Part shown: positions 7,644 through 16,711 of the stretch, piece after piece
How positions within the stretch are numbered: position 1 is the first letter of the stretch
Layout of the letters: each line of letters begins with the position of its first letter
NCBI GenBank assembly: GCA_009704945.1
Contig: WLDG01000011.1
Location: forward strand, 1-35,402
From: Actinomycetota bacterium
Lineage (GTDB): Bacteria; Actinomycetota; Actinomycetes; Actinomycetales; Microbacteriaceae
DNA length: 35,402 nt
Direction of reading: 5' to 3'
Translations under genes and position numbers: made by a program
The notes under the pieces: generated by a model
What the model saw: the letters and a program-made list of their open reading frames with translations, nothing else
Told to the model about the DNA's origin: nothing
Databases searched by the model: none

Positions 7644-9854
7644 ATGGAAGGCCCAGAAATTAAATATGCAGAGGCCGTTATTGATAACGGTAAGTTTGGT
7701 AAGCGCACCGTTCGTTTTGAAACCGGTCGCCTTGCTCAGCAGGCAGCTGGCAGTGCAGCTATCTATTTAGATGAAGAGACAATGCTCTTTTCAGCAACTT
7801 CAGCATCAAAGCAGCCGAAAGATCAGTTCGATTTCTTCCCACTGACCATTGATGTTGAGGAGAGAATGTATGCCGCGGGCAAAATCCCAGGCAGCTTCTT
7901 CCGCCGCGAAGGAAGACCATCAACCGAAGCCATTTTGGCCGCGCGCTTGATTGATAGACCGCTTCGCCCATCATTTGTTGATGGACTTAGAAACGAGATT
8001 CAGGTGGTTGTGACTGTTATGTCTATCAACCCTGACGAGATGTATGACGTAATTGCAATCAATGCAGCTTCAATGTCCACCCAGCTAGCAGGACTTCCGT
8101 TCTCTGGACCAGTTGCCGGTGTACGAGTTGCTCTAATTGATGGCCAGTGGGTTGCTTTCCCTCGTCACTCCGAGATTGAAAACGCTGTTTTTGACATGGT
8201 GGTTGCTGGTCGCGTGATTGAAGAAAATGGCAAGCACGATGTTGCAATCATGATGGTTGAGGCAGAAGCTACTGAGACCTCATGGGACCTAATTCAGGGC
8301 GGCGCCAAGGCACCAACTGAAGAGGTTGTTGCAGCCGGATTGGAAGCAGCCAAGCCATTCATTAAGGTACTTGTTGAAGCGCAAATCAAGCTTGCAAAAG
8401 ATGCGGCGAAGGCAACTGCGGAATTCCCGCTGTTTTTGCCATATTCAGATGAGGTATATGAAATTGTTTCCGGTGCAGCCGCGGCTGAACTGAGCAAAGT
8501 TTACCAAATTGCCGACAAGCAGGCTCGTCAAGATGCTGATGAAACCTTGAAGGCAAAAGTTAAGGAAGAGCTTGCTAGCAAGCTCAGCGAAGAGCAGATG
8601 ACTGAGTTCTCTGCTGCTTACAAGGCTGTTGCAAAGAAAATCATGCGCACTCGCGTGCTAAAAGAGGGCGTTCGTATTGATGGACGAGGCCTCAAGGACA
8701 TTCGCGTAATAGATGCTGAAGTGGCTGTGATCCCAAGAACTCATGGCTCGGCAATCTTCCAGCGCGGAGAGACTCAGATTCTAGGTGTCACAACTCTGAA
8801 CATGCTAAAGATGGAGCAGCAGATTGATGCGCTGACTCCTGTCACCACCAAGCGATACATGCACCACTACAACTTCCCTCCTTACTCAACGGGTGAGACT
8901 GGTCGAGTTGGTTCACCTAAGCGTCGTGAAATTGGTCACGGTGCGCTGGCTGAGCGAGCACTCGTGCCTGTGTTGCCGACCAGGAATGAGTTTCCATACG
9001 CAATCCGCCAGGTTTCGGAAGCGCTCAGCTCAAATGGTTCAACCTCAATGGGTTCGGTTTGTGCTAGCACCTTGAGCTTGCTCAATGCAGGTGTGCCTCT
9101 TCGTGCTCCAGTGGCTGGAATTGCCATGGGTCTAATCTCTGACACAGTTGACGGAAAGACTGAGTATGCAGCCCTGACCGACATTCTCGGTGCTGAAGAT
9201 GCACTTGGTGATATGGACTTCAAGGTTGCGGGAACACGCGATTTCATTACCGCTATTCAGCTAGACACCAAGCTTGATGGAATTCCATCGGCAGAACTTG
9301 CCAAAGCACTGAATCAGGCAAAAGAAGCACGTCTGTTTATTTTGGGTGTTATGACCGATGCTATTGACGCTCCAGATGAGCTATCGCAATACGCTCCACG
9401 AATCATTTCGGTGAAGATTCCAGTAGACAAGATTGGTGAAGTCATTGGTCCAAAGGGCAAGATGATCAACCAGATTCAGGAAGACACTGGTGCAGAGATC
9501 AGCATCGAAGATGACGGAACGGTCTTCATCGGAGCAACCAATGGTCCTGCGGCAGAAGCAGCGAAGGCAGCAATCAATGCGATTGCAAATCCGTTGGTTC
9601 CCGAAGTCGGGGAAAGATTCCTGGGGACAGTGGTCAAGCTTGCAACGTTCGGAGCTTTCATTTCCCTGATGCCTGGCAAGGATGGCCTTCTTCACGTTTC
9701 TGAACTGAAGAAGATTTCAGGTGGCAAGCGAGTCGAGAACGTAGAAGACGTTCTTGAGGTCGGCCAAAAGATCCTGGTTGAAATTGCCAAGATTGATGAC
9801 CGCGGCAAGCTTTCACTTGTGCCAGTTGTTGAGGATGAAGCTAAGTCGGAGTAG
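7644..9854 (+). CDS. pnp: Polynucleotide phosphorylase / guanosine pentaphosphate synthetase
   Basis: 3'-5' phosphorolytic exoribonuclease of 736 residues, also called GpsI in actinobacteria. Two RNase PH domains flank a helical linker (about residues 245-330). The second contains the catalytic-core sequence [18 protein letters not shown] near residue 470. The KH domain begins near residue 587 with [18 protein letters not shown], including the GxxG loop, and the S1 domain begins near 655 with [18 protein letters not shown]. All domains are intact. The ATG has an excellent AAGGAGG site. The M16 peptidase gene starts four bases after the stop and is probably co-transcribed. Confidence 0.96.
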   Translation: MEGPEIKYAEAVIDNGKFGKRTVRFETGRLAQQAAGSAAIYLDEETMLFSATSASKQPKDQFDFFPLTIDVEERMYAAGKIPGSFFRREGRPSTEAILAARLIDRPLRPSFVDGLRNEIQVVVTVMSINPDEMYDVIAINAASMSTQLAGLPFSGPVAGVRVALIDGQWVAFPRHSEIENAVFDMVVAGRVIEENGKHDVAIMMVEAEATETSWDLIQGGAKAPTEEVVAAGLEAAKPFIKVLVEAQIKLAKDAAKATAEFPLFLPYSDEVYEIVSGAAAAELSKVYQIADKQARQDADETLKAKVKEELASKLSEEQMTEFSAAYKAVAKKIMRTRVLKEGVRIDGRGLKDIRVIDAEVAVIPRTHGSAIFQRGETQILGVTTLNMLKMEQQIDALTPVTTKRYMHHYNFPPYSTGETGRVGSPKRREIGHGALAERALVPVLPTRNEFPYAIRQVSEALSSNGSTSMGSVCASTLSLLNAGVPLRAPVAGIAMGLISDTVDGKTEYAALTDILGAEDALGDMDFKVAGTRDFITAIQLDTKLDGIPSAELAKALNQAKEARLFILGVMTDAIDAPDELSQYAPRIISVKIPVDKIGEVIGPKGKMINQIQEDTGAEISIEDDGTVFIGATNGPAAEAAKAAINAIANPLVPEVGERFLGTVVKLATFGAFISLMPGKDGLLHVSELKKISGGKRVENVEDVLEVGQKILVEIAKIDDRGKLSLVPVVEDEAKSE

Positions 9855-9858
9855 TTAG

Positions 9859-11169
9859 TTGCTACTTCCAAAAAAAGCATCTGTTGAGTTCACCGCTGAC
9901 GAGGCCACGGTTTCAAAGACCGTCCTCGACAGCGGTGTTCGCATCTTAACTGAGCACGTCCAAGGGGCACCCTCGGTAGCTATCTCCATGTCAGTTGGGG
10001 TCGGCTCAAGAGATGAGAAAGATAGCCATCTAGGGTCAACCCATTTTCTCGAGCACTTGCTCTTCAAAGGAACTCAGCGTCGTTCTGCACTTGACATTTC
10101 AATCGCATTCGATTCCGTTGGCGGCTCTTCTAATGCGGCAACTGCCAAGGAGTACACAAGTTACTACGCTCGTGTTCAGAATTCAGCTCTTGAGTTAGCG
10201 ACTGACGTTCTTCTAGATATGTTTACCTCTGCGACCATCAATCAAGAAGATTTTGAAACCGAAAAGACAGTGATTCTTGAAGAGCTGGCCATGAATGATG
10301 ACGACCCAGAGGACGTGGCGCACGAAGCATTTGCTGATGCACTTATGCCCGGAACTGATCTAGGGAGACCGATTGGCGGTTCGAAGGAGAGCATTCTTGC
10401 TGTCAAGCGGCAGCAGGTGGTTGATCACTACCAACAGCACTATCAGCCAAAGACACTGGTTGTCGCTGCCGCAGGTGGAGTAGATCACGCACAGCTGGTT
10501 GAGATTGTTCAAAAGCAGCTGTCAGAGGTGGGCTGGACCCACAAGTCTGATCCTGCCGATAGGCGATTGCAAGAGTTTCGTCTTCCGCCCCCACCGGAAC
10601 CCTTTCGATTCATTGAAAAAGATACTCAGCAGTCACATCTGATTCTCGGTTTCCAGAGCCCCCATTCCATGGACGCAGATCGCTACGCTCTGGCCATCTT
10701 CAACACCATTCTGGGCGGAGGGATGTCTTCACGTCTTTACCAAGAAATTCGTGAAAAGAGAGGCCTGGCATATTCGACCTACTCCTATCAACACGGCTAT
10801 TCAGACAGTGGATTCTTTGGTTTGTATGCGGGATGCAACAGCGACAACAGCGAAGAGGCAATCAAGTTGATGCGGGAGCAACTTTTGGCAATCTCTGAGC
10901 AAGGCGTTTCAGAGCAGGAATTTGATCTAGCACTTGGGAATATCACTGGCTCACTCGCCTTGCGATTTGAGGCAACTCTTGCCCGAATGAATCGCCTGGT
11001 TGGCGTGGAATTGGGGTCAGGGGAGTACCTTGCAGTTAGCGAGGTGCTGGCCATGTTTAATGAGCAAACCCCAGAGGATGTTCAAAGGATAGCCAAGAAG
11101 ATAGCCGCGGCCCCCAGCACTCTGGTTGCGGTAGGAAAGAACCTGTCTTTCCTTGAGAAGCTTGCTTGA
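9859..11169 (+). CDS. M16 family zinc metallopeptidase
   Basis: Pitrilysin/insulinase-type protease of 436 residues. The inverted zinc motif HFLEH is at residues 62-66 and the third ligand is Glu142 in EELAMNDD, the usual 76 residues later. The C-terminal half has GGGMSSRLYQEIREKRGLAY (about residues 283-302), the conserved Arg/Tyr region that helps bind substrate. The start is a TTG four bases after pnp with GGAG seven bases upstream; no ATG or GTG fits nearby. It corresponds in position to PepR of mycobacteria (after gpsI, before dapB). No signal peptide is seen, so it is probably cytoplasmic. Substrate unknown. Confidence 0.9.
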   Translation: MLLPKKASVEFTADEATVSKTVLDSGVRILTEHVQGAPSVAISMSVGVGSRDEKDSHLGSTHFLEHLLFKGTQRRSALDISIAFDSVGGSSNAATAKEYTSYYARVQNSALELATDVLLDMFTSATINQEDFETEKTVILEELAMNDDDPEDVAHEAFADALMPGTDLGRPIGGSKESILAVKRQQVVDHYQQHYQPKTLVVAAAGGVDHAQLVEIVQKQLSEVGWTHKSDPADRRLQEFRLPPPPEPFRFIEKDTQQSHLILGFQSPHSMDADRYALAIFNTILGGGMSSRLYQEIREKRGLAYSTYSYQHGYSDSGFFGLYAGCNSDNSEEAIKLMREQLLAISEQGVSEQEFDLALGNITGSLALRFEATLARMNRLVGVELGSGEYLAVSEVLAMFNEQTPEDVQRIAKKIAAAPSTLVAVGKNLSFLEKLA

Positions 11170-11175
11170 TAGGTT
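11170..11175 (+). promoter_or_regulatory. Leaderless -10 of dapB
   Basis: TAGGTT begins directly after the peptidase stop codon and ends six bases before the dapB ATG at 11182. No Shine-Dalgarno is present. Confidence 0.5.
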
Positions 11176-11181
11176 TAGCCC

Positions 11182-11895
11182 ATGATTTCCGTTTCGATTA
11201 TTGGTGCTACCGGTCGTATGGGGCAGCTTACGAAAGAGCTTGTTGACACTGATCCAAATTTGAAGCTGCACGCTGCTTTGGATTCAAAGTCAACTCTGCA
11301 GTCGGCTCTTGGTGCTGATGTTCTGATTGATTTCACCGCCCCAGATGTCAGTGAAAAGGTAGCTGACTTTGCCATCACCAATTCGCAGAAACTGCTGATT
11401 GGCAGTTCGGGATGGTCCGAAGTTAAGCTGGCGGGGCTGCAAAAAGCTCTGTTGCAATCAACGGCTGTCATAGTCGTTGTGCCCAATTTTTCTATCGGTT
11501 CGATGTTGGCTCAGAGATTCGCTGCGGAAGCCGCCAAACACTTTCATGAGGCAGAAATCATCGAAACACATCATGCTGGAAAAAAAGATTCTCCCTCGGG
11601 TACCGCAATTCGAACAGCTGAAATCATTGGTGAAAATCGTTCAGTCAACAACTTGGTTGACGATGCCATGCAAAGTTCGCGAGGACAGTCTGTAGCTGGA
11701 GTCCCGATTCACTCTGTTCGGCTACCAGGGGTATCAGCTCGCCAAGAAACTATTTTTGCTGGGGCAAGCGAGCAGTTGAGCATCTTGCACGATGTGACTT
11801 CCCATCACGCCTACTCCTTAGGGATTCTGCGTGCCATCGAGTTCACGGCTAGTGCGAAGGGCTTGACCGTTGGCTTAGAACGGGTGCTTGGTTAG
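11182..11895 (+). CDS. dapB: 4-hydroxy-tetrahydrodipicolinate reductase
   Basis: NAD(P)H-dependent reductase of the lysine/diaminopimelate pathway, acting right after DapA. The N-terminal nucleotide-binding motif is GATGRMG at residues 8-14, VVVPNFSIG (about 96-104) is in the usual place, and the catalytic block ETHHAGKKDSPSGTAI near residues 128-143 is diagnostic. Length 237 fits the short actinobacterial form. The start ATG has a leaderless-type -10 and no ribosome site. dapA and dapF lie elsewhere in this window, so three pathway genes are dispersed within 15 kb. The next gene begins on the base after the stop. Confidence 0.94.
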   Translation: MISVSIIGATGRMGQLTKELVDTDPNLKLHAALDSKSTLQSALGADVLIDFTAPDVSEKVADFAITNSQKLLIGSSGWSEVKLAGLQKALLQSTAVIVVVPNFSIGSMLAQRFAAEAAKHFHEAEIIETHHAGKKDSPSGTAIRTAEIIGENRSVNNLVDDAMQSSRGQSVAGVPIHSVRLPGVSARQETIFAGASEQLSILHDVTSHHAYSLGILRAIEFTASAKGLTVGLERVLG

Positions 11896-12342
11896 GTGCT
11901 TACCAAAATCTGGTTAGCAGCAATGGTATTCATTACCTTGCTGTATGCATTTTTGCTTTTCGAGCGCGGTGTCATTCTGCTTCAAGAGACGCAACCTGTG
12001 GCAGTAGCGTTGGGTTTTGCGATTCTGGTTTTCCCATTGACTGCAATTGCAGCAATTTTTTATGAAATTAGATTTGGGGTAAGGCTTTCAAAGATTTCTG
12101 ACCTAGTTCAAGCCAGCCAAATTGAGATGCCTGAATATGATCTTCGACCAAGTGGCCGGGCAGAGCAGTCCAGTGGCAAGTTTGCTTTTGAGTCAATCGA
12201 ACGCCGAATTCAGGCAGACGAACACAACTATATGCTCTGGTTCCTGCTCGCTGATTCCTATGACAAATTAGGAGATCGAAAGCGAGCACGGGCGGCTGCT
12301 AGAAAATCAATTGCCCTTGCTAAACAAGCCAAAGCGCTTTAG
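11896..12342 (+). CDS. Membrane protein with C-terminal TPR-like helices
   Basis: A 148-residue protein starting with GTG directly after the dapB stop, so probably translated by coupling. Two membrane segments lie at about residues 4-24 and 36-60. The C-terminal region (about residues 107-145) contains NYMLWFLLADSYDKLGDRKRAR, which resembles a single tetratricopeptide repeat and suggests a cytoplasmic protein-contact surface. I do not recognise a named family. Its last 36 bases overlap the end of the convergent DUF4395 gene. Confidence 0.65.
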   Translation: MLTKIWLAAMVFITLLYAFLLFERGVILLQETQPVAVALGFAILVFPLTAIAAIFYEIRFGVRLSKISDLVQASQIEMPEYDLRPSGRAEQSSGKFAFESIERRIQADEHNYMLWFLLADSYDKLGDRKRARAAARKSIALAKQAKAL

Positions 12343-12750
12343 CACTAGGTACATCTGGCAGCCCAGGCAGAAGTTGAAGAAGGCATTCAAAAATGCCGCA
12401 ATGAAAATAAATGCCAGGGCGATAGCGACAATTGATTGACTTGCCAATAACAAGCCGACTGAGGCAGTGATTGCAAAAAATAGTCCAACTTGCTGCGCGA
12501 ATCTAGGGGGCCTAGCGTCTTCCAGCTCCTTAGGCTCACCAATTCTTGGCCGAATTAACCCAAACAAAAACTTGTATGGGTGAGAGCCAGGAAGGAAAAC
12601 GCTCCACACGAATAGCACTAAAAGAGTCAAGCTGGCTACAGTGCTGATTGGACCAAAACTAGTGAAGGCATCAGCGAAGCCAACAATTGCAATGCCAGAA
12701 GTTATGGCAGCTCCAAATCTTGGTGCCCTCGGATCAATAAGCGCGGTCAT
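12307..12750 (-). CDS. DUF4395 membrane protein with a CxxC motif
   Basis: A 147-residue integral membrane protein of the DUF4395 type. It opens with IDPRAPRFGAAITS, typical of the family. Membrane segments are near residues 15-33, 36-54, 86-104 and 106-127. A CLGC motif sits at residues 128-131, at the end of the last segment and just before the basic tail LKRFGLFSKGN. The tail and the positive-inside rule put this CxxC near the cytoplasmic face. The gene overlaps the upstream thioredoxin-like gene by four bases (ATGA), so they are co-expressed. A role in membrane thiol-disulfide exchange with that protein is inference. Confidence 0.8.
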   Translation of the reverse strand: MTALIDPRAPRFGAAITSGIAIVGFADAFTSFGPISTVASLTLLVLFVWSVFLPGSHPYKFLFGLIRPRIGEPKELEDARPPRFAQQVGLFFAITASVGLLLASQSIVAIALAFIFIAAFLNAFFNFCLGCQMYLVLKRFGLFSKGN

Positions 12751-13184
12751 TTCACTCCTAGTTTCTCTAGTTCCTGATTTAGTTTAAGTACATTTGGTAT
12801 ACCACCAACACGGTAGACCAGCTCACTCTTTGCATTCAATAAAAAGATTGTTGGGGTCTGGGTAATACCAAATCTTGCCGCTACATTAATTCGATCTGTG
12901 ATGTCGACTTCAAGGTGAGATATCCCTGCGTGTTGGCTTTCGAGTTGAGCTAGTTGTCTGCGCACACTTGGGCACCGCCCGCAGTACTGAGTCGAGAACT
13001 GGAGAAGAGTCGCCTGTTTTCCGAGTTCAGTGGATAGATTTCCATTTTTTGTCGGCCTTAATCTTCTCAGCTCTATTTGCTGGCGGCCAAGCACACGGTG
13101 GCCGCGACCCCTTAGCAGTCGATAGGCAATACCCACAAAGGTTGCTGTGGCGACTAGCGCAATAACGGGCAACAAGGAATCCAC
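12747..13184 (-). CDS. Membrane-anchored thioredoxin-like protein
   Basis: A 145-residue protein with one N-terminal membrane segment (residues 3-21) followed by a basic stretch RLLRGRGHR, then a thioredoxin domain from about residue 48. The active site is YCGRC (Cys68 and Cys71), with the cis-proline at 111 in TQTPTIFLL. CGRC replaces the standard CGPC, which would be expected to alter redox potential. The positive-inside rule predicts a cytoplasmic thioredoxin domain. The start is GTG with TAACCT six bases upstream and no ribosome site. It pairs with the DUF4395 gene in a two-gene operon. Confidence 0.85.
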   Translation of the reverse strand: MDSLLPVIALVATATFVGIAYRLLRGRGHRVLGRQQIELRRLRPTKNGNLSTELGKQATLLQFSTQYCGRCPSVRRQLAQLESQHAGISHLEVDITDRINVAARFGITQTPTIFLLNAKSELVYRVGGIPNVLKLNQELEKLGVK

Positions 13185-13190
13185 TGCCCT

Positions 13191-13196
13191 AGGTTA
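13191..13196 (-). promoter_or_regulatory. Leaderless -10 of the thioredoxin-like gene
   Basis: On the reverse strand TAACCT ends six bases before the GTG at 13184. No Shine-Dalgarno is present. Confidence 0.45.
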
Positions 13197-13253
13197 GGCC
13201 ACTTTGAGCCGATGCGGCGGAGTGTTACACCTTTTTACTTGGCCAGAACCCCC

Positions 13254-13259
13254 TAGGCT
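13254..13259 (+). promoter_or_regulatory. Leaderless -10 of thyX
   Basis: TAGGCT ends seven bases before the ATG at 13267. No ribosome site is present, which supports this ATG over an in-frame TTG 63 bases upstream. Confidence 0.55.
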
Positions 13260-13266
13260 TTTGCCG

Positions 13267-13995
13267 ATGAGCGACATTGAATTTAGAAGCGACGTAACTG
13301 TAGAGCTAATCCGCCACAGTGCAAGGGATGCCGACGTCCTATTCGCTGCCCGAGTTTCCACTCAGGGTGAGCAGACTTTGGACTCCGCCAAGCTCACTGA
13401 TGCGGAAGCCGAAAAGAAAGATAAAGGCCTCATCAACTATCTGATGCGTGATCGTCATGGATCTCCCTTTGAGCACAACTCCATGACTTTTTATGTTCAA
13501 GCTCCGATTTTCGTGTTCCGAGAATTTATGCGCCACCGCATTGCTAGCTACAACGAAGAATCTGGTCGCTACCGTGAATTGAGGCCTGTTTTTTATGTTC
13601 CAGGTCAGGATAGAAAACTGATCCAAATCGGCAAGCCAGGACATTACGAGTTCGTTGATGGCACAGCAGAGCAGTTTGCTCTAGTTCAGCAAGAGACCAT
13701 GATGATCACTCGTTCTGCTTACGAGGCTTACCAGCGCATGCTGGAAGCGGGAGTTGCTAGAGAAGTCGCCAGAATTGTCCTTCCTCTAAACATCTATTCG
13801 AGCATGTATGTGACCATGAACTCGCGATCCCTAATGAATTTCCTGTCCCTGCGCACCAAGCGCGAAGGTACTCACTTCCCTTCTTTCCCGCAGCGAGAAA
13901 TTGAGATGGTTGCGGAAAAGATGGAAGATTTCTGGGCCGAACTCATGCCGCTTAGCTACCAGGCATTCAATGAAAATGGCCGAGTAGCCCCTTAG
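13267..13995 (+). CDS. thyX: FAD-dependent thymidylate synthase ThyX
   Basis: Converts dUMP to dTMP using methylene-tetrahydrofolate and FAD. The ThyX signature RHRIASYNEESGR (residues 89-101) matches RHRxxSxNExSxR exactly. The start is the ATG seven bases after TAGGCT, giving 242 residues; a longer reading from a TTG would add 21 residues that do not look like ThyX. No thyA-type gene is seen in the window. The thyX-dapA-RNase J order matches mycobacteria. It is divergent from the thioredoxin-like gene, with 82 bases between starts. Confidence 0.95.
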   Translation: MSDIEFRSDVTVELIRHSARDADVLFAARVSTQGEQTLDSAKLTDAEAEKKDKGLINYLMRDRHGSPFEHNSMTFYVQAPIFVFREFMRHRIASYNEESGRYRELRPVFYVPGQDRKLIQIGKPGHYEFVDGTAEQFALVQQETMMITRSAYEAYQRMLEAGVAREVARIVLPLNIYSSMYVTMNSRSLMNFLSLRTKREGTHFPSFPQREIEMVAEKMEDFWAELMPLSYQAFNENGRVAP

Positions 13996-14007
13996 TTTCG
14001 AAGTCGC

Positions 14008-14013
14008 TAGGCT
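14008..14013 (+). promoter_or_regulatory. Leaderless -10 of dapA
   Basis: TAGGCT ends six bases before the dapA ATG at 14020; there is no Shine-Dalgarno. The hexamer is the same as at thyX and dapF. Confidence 0.55.
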
Positions 14014-14019
14014 TACCAG

Positions 14020-15000
14020 ATGGTTACTCAGCAAAAAGACATCTTCGGCCAGGTACTTGTCGCGCTGGTCACTCCGATGACTGCTGAGGGCGAGGTTGAC
14101 TGGGCCGCCACTGAAAAGCACATTGATTATGTAATTTCAAATGGAGCGGACGGTGTTGTTGTAACTGGAACCACTGGAGAAACTTCAACTCTGACAGATG
14201 CCGAGAAGATTAAATTAGTTGAAGTAGGCAAGAGTGTTTCAGCCGGACGAGCCAAAATCATTACCGGTGGTGGATCCAATGAAACAGCCCATGCCATCCA
14301 GCTTTACAAGGCCAGTGAAAAAGCCGGCGCTGATGGAGTGATGGTTGTCACTCCCTATTACAACAAACCAACTCAAGCCGGAATTCTCACTCACTTCCGA
14401 TTGATTGCCGATGCAACTGATTTGCCGGTGATTCTTTACGACATCCCCGGTCGCACAGGCGTTGCAATTTCCTATGAGACTTTTCATCGAGCAGCGAAGC
14501 ACCCCAACATTGTCGCGATTAAGGATGCGAAAGGTGACTTGGCTCAAGCATCACGTTTGATGCTCGAGACTGGACTTATGTATTTCTCAGGCGATGATTC
14601 CAACGTGTTGCCTCACATTGCTATCGGGGCAACCGGCCTGATTGGTGTTACGGCTAATCTTGCGCCACATGCATATCGTGAAATGGTTGATGCGACCAAT
14701 CGAAACGACTTCCATTCAGCCCTCAAGGTTCACAACGCATTAGAGCCCCTGCAGAGAGCAATCATGACTCACGTTCCCGGCACCGTTGCGGCCAAGTATG
14801 TGCTACATGGTCTAGGCAAGATTAATTCCCCTAGAGTTCGTCTTCCTTTAGTGGGCCCAGAGGATCATGAAGCTGCCTTGATTGAGGGTGGAATTGATCA
14901 GGTTGTAGCAGTTCCTGGAATTAGTTTTGATAACTTCCGACCAGATCGCAATGCGGCTGCTGGCGGAGCGCTGCCTAAGGTAGCGGGAACCACTCGCTAG
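14020..15000 (+). CDS. dapA: 4-hydroxy-tetrahydrodipicolinate synthase
   Basis: Condenses pyruvate with aspartate semialdehyde, the first committed step to diaminopimelate and lysine. Key residues visible: TGTTGE at 49-54, the Tyr in ILYDIPGRTGV (Tyr140), and the Schiff-base Lys168 in AIKDAKGD. The aldolase barrel is complete. At 326 residues it is about 25-30 longer than the commonest form because of a C-terminal tail rich in Gly, Ala and Arg. Its stop codon shares a base with the GTG of RNase J. Confidence 0.95.
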   Translation: MVTQQKDIFGQVLVALVTPMTAEGEVDWAATEKHIDYVISNGADGVVVTGTTGETSTLTDAEKIKLVEVGKSVSAGRAKIITGGGSNETAHAIQLYKASEKAGADGVMVVTPYYNKPTQAGILTHFRLIADATDLPVILYDIPGRTGVAISYETFHRAAKHPNIVAIKDAKGDLAQASRLMLETGLMYFSGDDSNVLPHIAIGATGLIGVTANLAPHAYREMVDATNRNDFHSALKVHNALEPLQRAIMTHVPGTVAAKYVLHGLGKINSPRVRLPLVGPEDHEAALIEGGIDQVVAVPGISFDNFRPDRNAAAGGALPKVAGTTR

Positions 15001-16676
15001 TGAACTCTCCAGCGCCACTGACAAAGGACACCCTGCGCATTATTCCGCTTGGTGGTATCGGTGAAATTGGTCGAAACTGCACGACTTTTGAAATCAATGG
15101 AAAGATTTTGATTCTCGATTGTGGCGTCTTATTTCCCGAGCAAACTCAACCTGGCGTGGACTTGATTCTTCCGGACCTGGGATATCTATCTGACAAACTG
15201 GATCGGATTGCAGGTCTAGTCCTAACTCACGGACATGAAGACCACATAGGAGGGGTTCCATACCTCTTGAAGATGCGTCCCGACATTCCGGTTTATGGGT
15301 CCAAGCTAACCATCGCATTTTTGCAGTCAAAGCTTGCCGAGCACAGAGTCAATGCCCCTATCAACATTGTTAGTGAAGGCATGAAAGTCAAAGTCGCCGA
15401 TTTTGAATGTGAGTTTGTGGCAGTCAACCACTCGATTCCAGATTCTCTAGCGGTGATTATCAGATCTAATGCGGGAACCGTTCTGGCAACAGGTGATTTC
15501 AAGATGGACCAGCTGCCACTGGATGGCCGGCTCACAGACCTGAGAGCATTTGCCAAGGTAGGTCAAGAAGGAGTCGACCTATTCATGGTTGATTCGACAA
15601 ATGCTGATGTTCCTGGATTCACGCCGCTCGAGCGTGACATTGGACCAGTGATCGATACTGTCATTTCCAAAACTCGCGGCAAAGTTGTGGTGGCATCCTT
15701 TGCATCTCATGTGCACAGAGTCCAGCAGGTAATTGAGGCTGCTCTTGCAAATCGCCGCAAGGTGGTGTTTGTGGGCCGCAGCATGGTCAAGAACATGAAG
15801 ATTGCGTCAGAACTTGGTTTTCTTCAAATTCCTGATGGCGCGGTGGTTGATCTATCAGAAGCGCAGGACATGCCAGATCACCAATTGGTTTACATGTCGA
15901 CTGGCTCGCAGGGGGAGCCGATGGCGGTCTTAGCCAGGATTGCCAATAGCGACCATCAGATTGAAATTGGAGAGCTAGATACTGTTTTGCTAGCCAGCTC
16001 TATGATTCCTGGCAATGAAAATGCCGTCTACCGAGTGATTGATGGGCTTACCAGGCTAGGTGCCAATGTAGTTCACAAGGGGAATGCAAACGTTCACGTC
16101 TCCGGTCACGCAGCTGCCGGTGAGCTGCTCTACTGCTACAACATCTTGAAGCCGAAAAATGTTATGCCTATACATGGAGAATATCGTCACTTAGTGGCAA
16201 ATGCTCGTCTGGCTAGGCGAACTGGTATTAGCGAGAAGAACATAGTCGTCACCGAAGACGGTGGTGTGGTAGATCTCAAGGATGGGAAAGCGGAATTAGT
16301 CGGCAAGATTCCTTGCGACATGCTTTATGTCGATGGCGGCGCAGTTGGCAAGATCACTGAAGACGATTTACAAGACCGCAGAACTCTCGCAGCAGAGGGC
16401 TTTATTTCTATCTTTGCTGTAGTGAATAAAGAGACGGGTCAGTTAGTCGAGGGTCCAGCCATCAAGGCAAGGGCCTATGCAGAAGAAGATCATGTCTTTG
16501 ATGACATCTTGCCCGCGATTCAACAGGCCTTGGCTCAGGCTGCCAGCGATGGTGTCAGGGATAGCCACCAGTTCCAACAGGTAATTCGAAAGACGGTTGG
16601 ATCGTGGGTGGCAAAAGCGCATCGACGCAAGCCGATGATTATCCCCATCGTTGTCTACTCTTCTCGACCTGCCTAA
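15000..16676 (+). CDS. rnj: Ribonuclease J
   Basis: Metallo-beta-lactamase/beta-CASP ribonuclease with 5' exo- and endonuclease activity, involved in rRNA maturation and mRNA decay. The metal-binding motif [10 protein letters not shown] is at residues 76-85, the acidic DFKMD motif near 164-168, and HGEYRHL near 394-400. The 558-residue length is normal for actinobacterial RNase J. The GTG overlaps the dapA stop by one base, so translation is probably coupled. The dapA-rnj pair is conserved in actinobacteria. With pnp in the same window, two main RNA-decay enzymes are encoded close together. Confidence 0.95.
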   Translation: MNSPAPLTKDTLRIIPLGGIGEIGRNCTTFEINGKILILDCGVLFPEQTQPGVDLILPDLGYLSDKLDRIAGLVLTHGHEDHIGGVPYLLKMRPDIPVYGSKLTIAFLQSKLAEHRVNAPINIVSEGMKVKVADFECEFVAVNHSIPDSLAVIIRSNAGTVLATGDFKMDQLPLDGRLTDLRAFAKVGQEGVDLFMVDSTNADVPGFTPLERDIGPVIDTVISKTRGKVVVASFASHVHRVQQVIEAALANRRKVVFVGRSMVKNMKIASELGFLQIPDGAVVDLSEAQDMPDHQLVYMSTGSQGEPMAVLARIANSDHQIEIGELDTVLLASSMIPGNENAVYRVIDGLTRLGANVVHKGNANVHVSGHAAAGELLYCYNILKPKNVMPIHGEYRHLVANARLARRTGISEKNIVVTEDGGVVDLKDGKAELVGKIPCDMLYVDGGAVGKITEDDLQDRRTLAAEGFISIFAVVNKETGQLVEGPAIKARAYAEEDHVFDDILPAIQQALAQAASDGVRDSHQFQQVIRKTVGSWVAKAHRRKPMIIPIVVYSSRPA

Positions 16677-16699
16677 GCCGGTTTTGCCCTTCCAATTGC

Positions 16700-16705
16700 T
16701 ATTTT
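16700..16705 (+). promoter_or_regulatory. Leaderless extended -10 of ftsK
   Basis: TATTTT preceded by TGC (extended -10 style) ends six bases before the ATG at 16712. No ribosome site is seen, supporting this start over the in-frame ATG upstream within the RNase J gene. Confidence 0.5.
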
Positions 16706-16711
16706 TCTAGC

